A DNA stretch of 64,000 nt from Nelumbo lutea (Eukaryota > Streptophyta > Magnoliopsida > Proteales > Nelumbonaceae): the NCBI GenBank assembly GCA_022828595.1, contig JAKGHH010000005.1, positions 69,001,655 through 69,065,654 of the forward strand, read 5' to 3'. The notes under the pieces are model-generated. The model was given only the letters and a program-made list of their open reading frames with translations, had not been told where the DNA came from and did no database searches. Made by a program: the position numbers and the translations under genes. Numbering within the stretch: the first letter of the stretch is position 1; each line of letters starts with the position of its first letter. Shown here piece after piece: positions 1 to 10,275 of the stretch.

Positions 1-2
1 AA

Positions 3-1175
3 CTGGGTTTTGTAACAGGGGAATGTGTTAAACCTAAAGGAGCACCAGAATTAACTCAGTGGAACAAAGTGAACTGCATGGTGACTTCATGGATACTTAA
101 TTCCATCTCTAAAGAAATTGTTGAAGCCTTCTTATACACTACAACAACAAAGGAACTCTGGGAAGTAATCAAAGAGAGATTTGGATAATCAAATGGGCCA
201 TTACTCTATCAGATTCAAAGGGAAATCAACACAATCTCTCAAGGTACTATGTCTATCGTGAAATATTATACTAAGTTACATAAGCTGTGGGATGAATTAG
301 CATGCCTTATGCCCTTTCCTATATGCACCTGTGGAGTTGCAAGATCTGTTTCTGATATTAATGGTTTTAATAAATTGATGCAATTCTTAATGGGTTTAAA
401 CGATACCTATGATAATATCATAAATCAGATTTTAGTTATGGATCCACTTCCTTCTATTAACAAAGCTTATTCAATGGTCTTGCGTGTTGAAAAACAAAGG
501 GAAGTTCATGGTTCTTACAATGACAATATTGAATCAAATGCTTTGTTAGCTAAAACTCAATTCTACAAGAAAGAAGGGATGGAATCTGTTAAGAAAGAAG
601 AGGGCAGTGGGAGAGGGAACAATAAAAGAGTAGACAAGGCCAATAAGCATTGTAGTCACTGTAACATGAATGGTCATGTTAAGGAAACTTGTTTTAAATT
701 ACATGGCTACCCGGATTGGTATAAGGATTTGAAAGGAGGGAAAGGGTCAGGTAGAAATGTGGCTAACATGGTGGATACTCCACTGGATATTGAAGATGAT
801 AGTGAGGACAAAAATTCAGACAAACAGAGTTCTATTGCTAATCTAGTACAACAAGAACTGATGAAATTACTGAAAGGCAAAATGACAACAGAAAGTGGAG
901 TACATGTCAATTTTGCTCATCTCAATGATTTTGCAAGTAACACTTTTTCTTATGAATTTGCCATGGCTTCTACTTTTAATGCTAACTTACTATTGAAATC
1001 TGGAACCTGGATTATAGACACAGGTGTTTCAAACCACATGTGCACTGATATCAAATTGATTGAAAACTCCAAACCAGTAAAACAAATCATGCTTGTTTAC
1101 TTACCAGATGGAACCATTCAATTTGTTAAACATATTGGAAATGTGCCTTTGAATTCCAGATTGAACTTAACATAA
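3..1175 (+). pseudogene. Copia gag and protease region (5' truncated by window, stops)
   Basis: One frame reads from base 3 with a TAA at 186-188, then is open from 189 to 1172, ending in TAA. The Copia gag domain is followed by a zinc knuckle, CSHCNMNGHVKETC, with the C-X2-C-X4-H-X4-C spacing, and then a GYPDWY motif typical of plant Copia gag. The protease active-site region at about 1008-1045 reads WIIDTGVSNHM; the usual Copia form has D-S-G-A, so the catalytic Asp is kept and the neighbours are altered. The stop at 186 and the stop at 1173 lie in the same frame as the domains, so the reading frame is broken but not shifted here. Confidence 0.88.
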
Positions 1176-2240
1176 GTTTTACATATTCCAACCTTCAAGT
1201 TCAACTTGCTTTCTGTTAACAAGTTTGCTAAATCAGCAAATATCAAATTCATTTTTAAGCCTAACCAGTGTATATTGCAAGACCAATGGACTGAGAAGAT
1301 CTTGGTTGTAGGCAAGCTAGTAGGAAACTTATATATTCTAGACAAGTTTTGTTTTGATCATTTTGAAGATCATTGTAAACCAAAGGCAATTTCCGTTTTG
1401 CAGACTGAAATAAGATTCCTAAACATGATGTATTTGACAAATTTGGTTCTTTATTTGCTAATACATCATCTTGTTTACCTTTATCTCTCTGGCACAAAAG
1501 GCTTGGGCATGCATCATTTGTTGCTTTAAAACGTCTAGATCAGTGTAAGAAAACCATGAATCATCCTTTACCTGTGTGTGATATTTGCTACAAATCAAAA
1601 CAACATAGACTTCCTTTTAATCTTAGCAGTATTCACACATCAACACGTTTTGAGTTAATACACATGGATTTATGGGGACCTTACAGACAATCTTCCTTAT
1701 TTGGTGCACACTATGTGCTAACAATTGTAGATGATTTCAGCAAGGCAACATGGACCTATTTACTGCCAAATAAAATGCACACTCACTGTTTTTTTTAATT
1801 TTCATATTATGGTTACCACTCAATTTGAGAAAAGAATAAAGTCTGTAAGGACAGACAATGGCACAGAATTTGTCAACAAAGAATTTCAAAAGGTTTTACT
1901 TGATAATGGGATTTTGCATCAAAAGAGTTATGCATATACACCCTAACAGAATGGGATAGTAGAAAGAAAGCACAAACATTTACTTCAAGTGGCACGCTCT
2001 TTGATGTTTCAATCAAATTTGCCCAAGAAATTTTGGGGCCATTCAATTTTAATGGCTACACGCATCATAAATAGACTTCCTAATTCTATTTTAGGATGGA
2101 AAACACCTTTTGAGATTTTACATAACAAGATACCGAATTACAAACACTTAAGAGTGTTTGGATGTTTGTGTTATGTAGCAAATACTTTTCCTCATAAGGA
2201 TAAGTTTAAAAAGGAGTTTCAAATGTATTTTTATTAGCTA
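1176..2240 (+). pseudogene. Copia integrase region, broken
   Basis: Protein similarity continues after the stop at 1173. The His/Cys zinc region spans about 1485-1600 (LGH, then CDICYKSKQ), followed by the integrase core: an Asp in HMDLWGPY, an Asp in RTDNGTEF, and the catalytic Glu in the block NGIVERKH near 1950-1970. Several frame changes and stops split it, including a TAA at about 1944 just before NGIVERKH. Residues FWGHSILMATRIINRLP and HLRVFGCLCY mark the C-terminal part. It is dead coding sequence of the element at 1-3968. Confidence 0.85.
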
Positions 2241-3699
2241 TAGTCAAGGTCAAAAGGCTTTTCAAGCATATGATATTGAATCACATAAAGTCTATGTTAC
2301 TAGGGACATTGTCTTTCATGAATCTATATTCCCTTTTAGCAAGTCTTCAGAACACATTGATGCATTACCCCTTCCAATTGTGACAGAAACAGATGATATA
2401 CTTAATACTCCTTAGCTTGATCAACCCACAGAACCAGAAATTCAACTAAATGATCTCACTTCTGAAATTTCAAAACAAAATGATATTGAGCCAATTCCAC
2501 CTTCTCCTATTGCACCTGATCAAAACCCTACCCAATCAACCTTGGTTCCTAGGCATAGCACTAGGCTTAAACAGAAACCAATTTGGCTCAATGACTTTGT
2601 AACAAATATGGCTACTGCTAGCACATTGCCTACTGCCAGAATTTTTGATCAGTTTCAAAGGTCTCAGATATTACACGACCATGCCTAATATTCACCTCCA
2701 ACTTTTCCTTTTATTAAATCTTCTTGTTTCAACAGTGCATATTTATCCTTTTTAGCTAATATGTCTAGCATCCAAGAGCCAACAGTACATATTTCCTGGC
2801 ACTCATTGTTTATGTGGACGATGTCCTTATTACTGGAACATGTGAAGATAAAATTCTTGATGTCAAAAATTTCCTAGATGCTGCTTTTACCATCAAAGAC
2901 TTGGGACATGCCAAGTATTTCCTTGGACTTGAAATTGCAAGAGGAAATACTAATACTTACATCTGTCAACGAAAATATATTTTGGATATCATAACTGATG
3001 CAGGATTACTTGGGGCAAAGCCAACTTCCACTCCATTTCCTAAAGGCCAGAAATTATTTGCTGATAAAGGGACACCACTTGCTAAACCTGACAAGTATCG
3101 AAGACTAGTTGGTCGACTATTTTATTTAAGCCTCAGTAGGCCAGTCACCTTTGCTGTATAGCAACTCAATCAGCACGTTAATTCTCCATGTCAACTTCAC
3201 TGGGATGTTGCCATTCATCTTCTTCGATACTTAAAGGGATGTCCATCAACAGGTCTTTTATCCAGCAAATAACTCTCTTGTTGTGGAAGCATATTCAGAT
3301 TTAGACTGGGCTTCTTGTCCACAGAGCAGAAGCCTCAGTAGGCTAGACATCAGCAGAGGTAGAGTATCACGGCTTGGCCTCCACTGTCTGCGAATTGCTT
3401 TGGATTTCATACATTCTTGCTGATTTTCGTATTTCTCTTTAGCTGCCAATCACTCTCTGGTGTGATAACCAAGCTGCCATGCATATTGCAGCAAACCCTG
3501 TCTTCCACGAATGCACCAAACATCTCGATATCGATTGTCACTTATTCCGAGATAACTTCAATAAGGGTTTTATCAGTCTTCAACATGTTTCAACGAAGCA
3601 CCAGGTGGCTGACATTTTTACTAAAGGCCTCTCCAGTCCGCAATTTTCTTATTTGCTATCCAAGTTGGGCATGGTTGATTTTCACCAAGTACCAACTTG
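2241..3699 (+). pseudogene. Copia reverse transcriptase/RNase H remnant with internal deletion
   Basis: The linker after integrase is recognisable to about 2770. The sequence then jumps directly to the YVDDVLITG motif (about 2808-2836), the second half of the reverse transcriptase active site. The first two thirds of the RT domain, roughly 200 residues in intact Copia elements, are missing. The rest of RT (2814-3161) is open and holds YFLGLEIAR and RRLVGRLFYLSLSRP. RNase H follows to about 3699 with frame changes ([21 protein letters not shown]). The deletion makes the element non-autonomous whatever its other mutations. Confidence 0.85.
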
Positions 3700-3708
3700 A
3701 GGGGGGGA

Positions 3709-3968
3709 TGTTATGATATGTATATTGTATATGATGTACCTTATCTTAGCCTAGCATAGCTCATAGTTAGTTAGAGAGTTAGTTTTTAGCTAATGAGCTG
3801 TCAATATTCTAGAATTATTCCCTGCATGAGTTGTTGCATGAATTGGCAGGTTAGTTACAACAGTTTTCTGTATATAAGGATTTGTACAACAGAAATATTC
3901 CATGAATGAGAATGAAGTTTCTTCTCATCTTTAACCTTTCTTGGTTTTAATCCAAGTTTGTTCTAGCA
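3709..3968 (+). repeat. 3' LTR of the Copia element with preceding polypurine tract
   Basis: A purine run (GAGGGGGGGA, 3699-3708) precedes TGTTATGATATG, the expected LTR start. The LTR ends in TTCTAGCA at 3968, giving TG...CA ends and about 260 bp. A TATA-like TGTATATAAGG at about 3870-3880 is the probable LTR promoter. Sequence after 3968 matches 29815 onward, which fixes the 3' boundary to within a few bases. Confidence 0.82.
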
Positions 3969-6449
3969 TGATAAACAAAACCACTACAAATGACATCCAC
4001 ATTAACTTAATACTGGGTATCTTACTAAAAAAGCTTAATACTGAGTATGAGAAAAAAAAATTATACCCTTGCTTCCAGTACATAATAGGAAAGATGGTGA
4101 AATGCTAAAAATTTCTATTTGACTGCAACAGATGTTTGCCTTTAACTTTATTACGAGAAGAGGGAATACTGGGCTCTAGCTAATTTGTTTATAATTCTTA
4201 GCTGGTATCTTACAATATATTTAGATTATCTAAAAAAGTAAATCAGAAATTTTCTACTGCAGAGAAATATAGAAAGGAAGGGGAGGGGTGAGTTTAATTT
4301 GATTACCTGATTTGTTGTTGCAGTGATAACGCTTATAGGAAGGGTGAAAATGAAGGCAAGTGCAGCAGCAAAAAGGAGTCCCCACCATGGCATCTGAACT
4401 TGATCTTTCAAGAAGATACAGAGTACAAAGGATACAGACACCATCACCACGAGTAGAAGATGGAACCACCATTCAGGTATGTTCTTGTACTTGCTCATCA
4501 ATCTTGTGGGAATGCCCACCTTGCCCTTATATGAAGCACGAAATCGTTCATAGATCTCCCTGCTTGTTCAAACTAGTTCAACATCTGAAGGGCTTATTTG
4601 GATGCATAGAGAACACAACAAATAAAAGGATAAGAAGATATTTCGTAACTTCCATAGAAGAATCCTACATGAGTGAGTGTGGATGCAATGGTGGCAAAAC
4701 CGAAGCCGTAGGACAAAGCGAAGAATGTGCTTAGATAGATTCGTCCTTGCTCCTCATAATTTGGGATATCTAACTCGAATTTATCGTTTACAATGGCGGT
4801 TATATTGTACTTCCCACCCTGGACTGTGAACAAGTGGGAGGAGAAGATGGGAAATGTCTTGGCTTTGTACAAGTCCAACCCCCAATACGCTATGGGGATT
4901 GCCACGTACATGACTATTACATATCCAACAAAGACGTTGGCAATTGCAAAGAAAGGGGAAATGAGAGGGCTGAACAGGAACGAAGCTACGGCAGACCAAT
5001 CGAGTGTTAACGCCCCTAATCCCAGACCCTTCATCCCTGAACCGAGCTGCTGGGCTGTGACTGACTTGGAAAATGCCCAACAGACCCATGAGATGCTCGT
5101 CAAAGTTGGGAAGAGGTAGCCTGGGATTGCGTACCAGGAAAAGCTACAAATTAGTGCAATCAAGAAGAACTTCCCCCTTGACATGCGTTCTTCATCCTTC
5201 TCATGCAAGGCCCTGCAGTGGTAAAAATACTTGGCTTAATATTAAGTTGCTCTCCCAGTCTCTCTAATATCAGGGTACATTAAAATCAAGAAAAAGATTT
5301 TAACTCAACTAGTACAATGACAATAACACTGATAAAAAACTGATATTGAAGTGGGCACCGAAACACATGGTCAACCCAGAGGTTTGTCTTACAGTGCGGA
5401 TTGACTGCATTACTTACACACATGACCGAATGAGAAAGATCGTTATGTTCAGGATCTATCTATCTGGCTTATGCATTTAGGTTGTATCTGTGTCTCAGTA
5501 AAATGGGCGTGATATTTTCCAGATTTAAGTAGTTTAAAGTTTAAACTATGAAACTGACAGGGAAAATGAAACTTTTCACCACAAAAAGGCGAAAACACAT
5601 GAGGGGGAATCACCGTCTTCTTTTTTCATATTTACTTGGGTAATGGGAAAGTTTATTTTTCCCCTAGGTAAATAAATAACTTTCTTTAGAAAATAGTTGT
5701 CAAAAATGCATTTTTTATATGATGTTTGGTTCTGTGGGCGTTTATTCAATAAATACTGTCATATAGACACCATTTCAGCAGTTCTACTCTCTTGTTTTTA
5801 TGTATGCATTGAGAATGATAAAAATGGACTTTCGGATTTTATGCACACTTATTGTTTGGAAAAATTATCAAAGCTTCTACAAATGATTAGACGTTTTTCA
5901 CTGTTACTCTGATGTGGAGCCTAGTGATGTCTAATTGTCATAAACTGATGTCAAACAAATAAAATAAACAGAACCAAAGCATATACTTAATAATAGATTT
6001 TTATGTATAAAATAATCATTATGAAAACAAAATAAATATATTTCTGAAAATACTTTAAAGATAAATCAGCATAAAAAAATTTACCGGTAATGTATTCTCT
6101 TCCCACTTCCCAGGGTTGGTAAAAATAAACAGAAGTGGGTCACGATATTTTGACTGATGGGTTGGACATTTGGACTTTGAACACGAAAATAGGCCTCTAG
6201 ATTAACAACCATCGGTCGATTCAAAGCTCAAATTCAAGATCTATTTTGCTCTCGATTCTTTTGAAGTAGTAACATCTTTAGACCTATTATTCTCATTTGG
6301 AGGGTGACATGCTCGTAACATTTGATTCGATTTGATTTCCTTGGCAACCGTTTTCTGGACTTAGTATGAACACAAGAGAGTTATTACTGTGGTATAGACC
6401 GTATAGTCTATAAGGTGTGTGTTTGTCAAAAAGATAAAATAAAATAAGG

Positions 6450-6660
6450 TGTGTACAAGGTTCAAAGTATGGGCGTATCGGTCAGTATCGGCTTTTTTTT
6501 TAACTTCCAGTTTTTTTTTTTTTCCAATTTTGGTTCAGAGGGGCCGATTTAAGTCCTGGCTACCCTCTGAACTAGGCTCTGACCCAATACAACCCTGTAA
6601 GGGCATATCGGGCCGATATGATACGTATCAGCCGTAATGATTTTTTAAACCTTGGGTGTA
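6450..6660. repeat. Dispersed repeat with GATAYG-rich ends
   Basis: Ends such as CGTATCGGTCAGTATCGG and GGGCCGATATGATACG are partly complementary, as in a small inverted-repeat element. No clear target-site duplication was found. Confidence 0.3.
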
Positions 6661-6787
6661 TTTTTAAATTTGTTGGGCTAGCGTTATTTGTGGGTGTCTC
6701 CATAATTGCCGAAAGGGTCATGGAATGATTAAAACTCCTACACTTACAGGTAACCATGCCACATCCCTAAAATATAATACTCAATAG

Positions 6788-7025
6788 TAGGGGTGGATTC
6801 GAGCCAAGCTAAGCCGAATAACTAGCTATTCGAGCTCGGCTCGTCAAGGTAGTATGAGGCTCAAGTTTGAGCTAGAACCTTGAGCTCGAGCTCGACTTAA
6901 GAAATATGTTTTATAAAAATAAAAAAATATATTATATATAAAAATATTTTTTATTTGATATTTAAAAATTTAATAATTATAATAATTAGTTCTTATTATA
7001 TATAAAAATAAAAAATATATATACA

Positions 7026-7107
<82 letters not shown>

Positions 7108-7162
7108 GTATGTATGTGTGTATGTATGTAACTATTCAAGAGCTCGGCTTGTGACCACCCTA
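6788..7162. mobile_element. hAT-like MITE with perfect 8-bp target duplication
   Basis: The element starts TAGGGGTG and ends CACCCTA. It is flanked on both sides by CTCAATAG (6780-6787 and 7163-7170), a perfect 8-bp target-site duplication, the signature of hAT transposition. GAGCTCGGCTCG-type motifs occur near both ends. The middle is AT-rich and includes the TTA microsatellite. There is no coding capacity. Confidence 0.85.
7026..7107. repeat. (TTA)n microsatellite
   Basis: About 27 uninterrupted TTA units inside the MITE at 6788-7162, followed by a short TATG run. Confidence 0.98.
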
Positions 7163-8127
7163 CTCAATAGGCTTGTAATCAGATTGGTTTCACCTAAATC
7201 CGATACCCGTAAACCGTTATTCAATCCTAAATCCTAAATTTAGGGCTCCAATAAATTATATACATGGTGGAAACTCTTCATGTTTCATTGTTTGGTTGCA
7301 ACATGCAAAAGGGAAAATAGTTGAAAATCGATACTAATAACAATCATTAATTAATTATTTAATTAGGTAATTAGTAATACTTTTGCTATTTTATATGTTA
7401 CTATTAATTAATTATTAACTAGCAAATAATTATTTAATTAACTAATTGTTAATTATTAATTAATTAATGTTATTTTTATGATTTAGTATTTTATTATGAA
7501 TTATTAATTAGTATTAATAAATAGTTAATTAATTATTAAATTATTTAATCATTTGTTTCAATGTAGCTATTAATCATTTTAATTAAATTATTTTATTAAT
7601 ATTATTACATAATTAATAATTTATTCATGGGTCATAGGTCTAATATTAACTCTTAGAAATACTATAAGGGAGGTGTTTTTTTTTTTTTTCATTAAACAGG
7701 TTTCCCCCTCAATTCCCAATTGTTTCCCATCAAAATGGTAGAATTCCACAACCCAAAATTGGAACCTATGATCCCATCTTTTTCCCATCCCATCTCATAG
7801 CATCCCACAAATCAAACATAGCAAGGGAAGTTCCAAAATATCCCATTTTTTCCTTCCCATCCACATACCAAAAGGAGTCTTAGTTCCAACGAAATGGTTT
7901 CTCTTTTACCTTTTATTTTGTTCGATCCAATTTTAATGTTCTCAGCATGGCTCTATAACAGTATACTGTGTGGGATTATGGGTTGGTCCCATGGTTGGTC
8001 ACTTGGTTGTCCAAAGGTTGTGGAAGGATATAATTGCATCTTACATGTATACTAGATTTAATTTCTATGGAAAGTTATTTGGGCACATTTAATTTCTTTT
8101 TTACGAATAACTTAACCATATGCCCTT

Positions 8128-8319
8128 TAGGGTTAATCATAAAAAACTGAAAACCAAATCAAATCGACAAAGATTGAACAGAAAATTCTGATTAATCAAA
8201 TCAGTCGATTCGATTTTGATTCAATATTTTTGAAAAATTAGAGGTACTAGTTCGATTTCATTTAACCAATATAAAAAAAAATAGGCAGTTAATTGAACTG
8301 ACCAGTGTGGGTCTATATA

Positions 8320-8361
<42 letters not shown>

Positions 8362-8548
8362 TGTATATTTTTCATATGCATTATATATATTTATAATATA
8401 TAAAATATTATTTATTATTTATAATATAATATTTTATATGTATTCCTAGTATTTTTATTATATATTTATTTATAATACATATTATAAATATAAAAACTTA
8501 AAAACAAACAAAATGAAACGACAGTTAACCAAACTGTGAACACTCCTA
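8128..8548. mobile_element. hAT-like MITE, ACCGAACC family
   Basis: It begins TAGGGTTAATCA and ends GTGAACACTCCTA. Both ends carry motifs of the type AACCAAAC, while the core is (AT)n-rich (8315-8357). Flanking octamers ATGCCCTT and ATGCTCAT match at 6 of 8 positions, a worn target-site duplication. It belongs with 39161-39682, 53708-54525 and 55338-55681. Confidence 0.65.
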
Positions 8549-9163
8549 ATGCTCATATCTAAGTCTGTATACTGATTGGATCCAATTATGACATCTCTAA
8601 ATCTGCAGTATGTTAGATTCAGATTTAATTCACAACCATCTTATTCTGTTTAAAATGCCCAAAATTTTGAAAAATTTAGAAAAAAATCTGCATCCAATCC
8701 TGTTATTAATTAGATATAAATTCTATCATCATAACTAGATTCAGAGCCAAACTTCTTTTTTTTTTGGTGAAATAAAGTATCAAACTTTCAAGTATCAAAC
8801 TTTGATTCAGAGCCAAATCAAGTATCAAACTTTCAAATTCCATTAACAGCCCTACTCATATCCCTCGTGAATAGAAAAATAAACCACCGCTGATTGTGAC
8901 TACTGGCAAAAGCTAAAACATGGGGTGCTTTTTCATCATATAAAACATGTAGGTATGAATGGGTAGTGCCCTAAAGGTGGACTTTGACGTGGATATTTTT
9001 AGGTCAATGCTTAGATTAAGTTTCTTTGGGGCAAATAAATTCTTTGAAAAAGGATATTCAACAGGAAAATGAATCATGTGCCTAATTTCTGTTTTTTTTT
9101 TTTATACTAAAAGTACTCATTTGTAGAAAATGCTTATTTCCTACGTTCATAGATTTGCCCTTT

Positions 9164-9286
9164 AGGCTCAGTTTGGAAGAAGTATAAATATAAATATGTA
9201 CTATATAAATACATACAAAATAATACAAAATACAAGATTTTGTATTTTATAAATTTGTTTTTGTACTCCTTCCAAAACTGAACCTT
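9164..9286. mobile_element. Short MITE, AGGCTCAGTTTGGA family
   Basis: About 123 bp. The left end is AGGCTCAGTTTGGAAGAAGT and the right end is its near-perfect complement (ACTCCTTCCAAAACTGAACC). The core repeats ATACAAATA-type units. Relatives are at 52703-52823 and, shorter, at 31656-31728. Confidence 0.72.
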
Positions 9287-9679
9287 ACAGTTCTTACTGT
9301 TTTTTTTTTGTTCAAAGCTCATAAGATAGCGTACGTTTCTGACATCGTAGATTTATCTTTGATTGTTTCAGAAAACTTTTAATTAATTTTTCAAAACAGG
9401 AAAAAAAACGATACATCAATCCCTTACCCTACCGGCTATTGTGAGGCTGGATTTCTTATAAACAAAAGTTCAACATCACATTAGAAATATCTACTGTCCA
9501 TATTATATTAAATTTATAGGGAAATATTCCTAATGCATGGTGGGATTTCCTGGTTTGTGTGTGCCCAAGTTTTTACTTTTATCGTAGAGAATCTTGTCAT
9601 GGTTGAGTGTTGGAGGGAGATTCAAATTTATAAGAATCTCTCTTCTCCCTCTCTTGTTTTTTGTCATTTCTTCCCTTGA

Positions 9680-10275
9680 ATGATTCATTGTCCCACATTG
9701 TTTGGGAAAGGAGTGTTAGTGGAGTATATTTATAGTTTTGCTCTCTCTAAGGGTATAGACCCATAAGAGGAGAGGACTATAGATATTCTATTCATATGAG
9801 GGGGGCTTGGGGGTGTTTTTCACACGCGTGTGCTGAGCCAAACCGGGGCACGGGTGCGGGTGTGGGTGAGGGTGATGCATTAAATCATTTTGTTTTATCC
9901 GAATTACACATTTTCAAATTTAAAATGTGTCTCTTCTAATTCAAATTTAATTTTTAAATAAATTGTTTTCTTTTTTCATGTCTCTTCTTTCTCCTTGTGC
10001 CTCTTCGAACAAGTGCACTGTTATGAAGATGCTCCTATCTGAAAGGACACATCTGTGTCAATTCGGGTTTGAGACCAATTTATAAAAGGGTGATGGCCGA
10101 CCTAGTACACACACCATTTTTCTGACATTTTTGTTTTTTTTTTTTGTTTTTGAGAAATCTGAGCATCAATTTTCAGTGGTTCACGAGGTTTGGTAAGCAA
10201 GTGCATGCCTACCGGTGACTTGTGGGTTGTTTTATCTTGGCGACCAATTTGCGATCACCTGACTGCACTATAAGG
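9680..10275. repeat. Probable solo LTR or LTR remnant of a Copia-type element
   Basis: TCCCACATTG, TTTATAAAAGGG and an ACACACACCATTTT stretch follow the order seen in plant Copia (Tork-type) LTRs as I remember them. I could not place exact ends, see no internal region, and found no target-site duplication. This is inference from pattern only. Confidence 0.33.

Larger units (their letters stand above)
1..3968 (+). mobile_element. Ty1/Copia LTR retrotransposon, 3' portion, decayed
   Basis: The window opens inside gag. The order is gag with a CCHC knuckle, protease, integrase, reverse transcriptase remnant, RNase H, polypurine tract and 3' LTR. Integrase before reverse transcriptase is the Copia order. 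Stops and frame changes are scattered through the coding region, so it cannot make a polyprotein. The 5' LTR lies outside the window. The 3' end abuts OPT intron sequence that also occurs, without the element, near 29815, so the element sits inside intron 4 of OPT copy A. The 3' flank begins TGATA, the likely target-site duplication. The short LTR suggests a small-LTR Copia lineage (Ale or Ivana type), but that is inference. Confidence 0.93.

Noticed and set aside
4360..5119. Plus-strand open frames of 108-124 codons.
   Set aside because: They are antisense to OPT exons 3 and 4, which give a clear family match on the minus strand.
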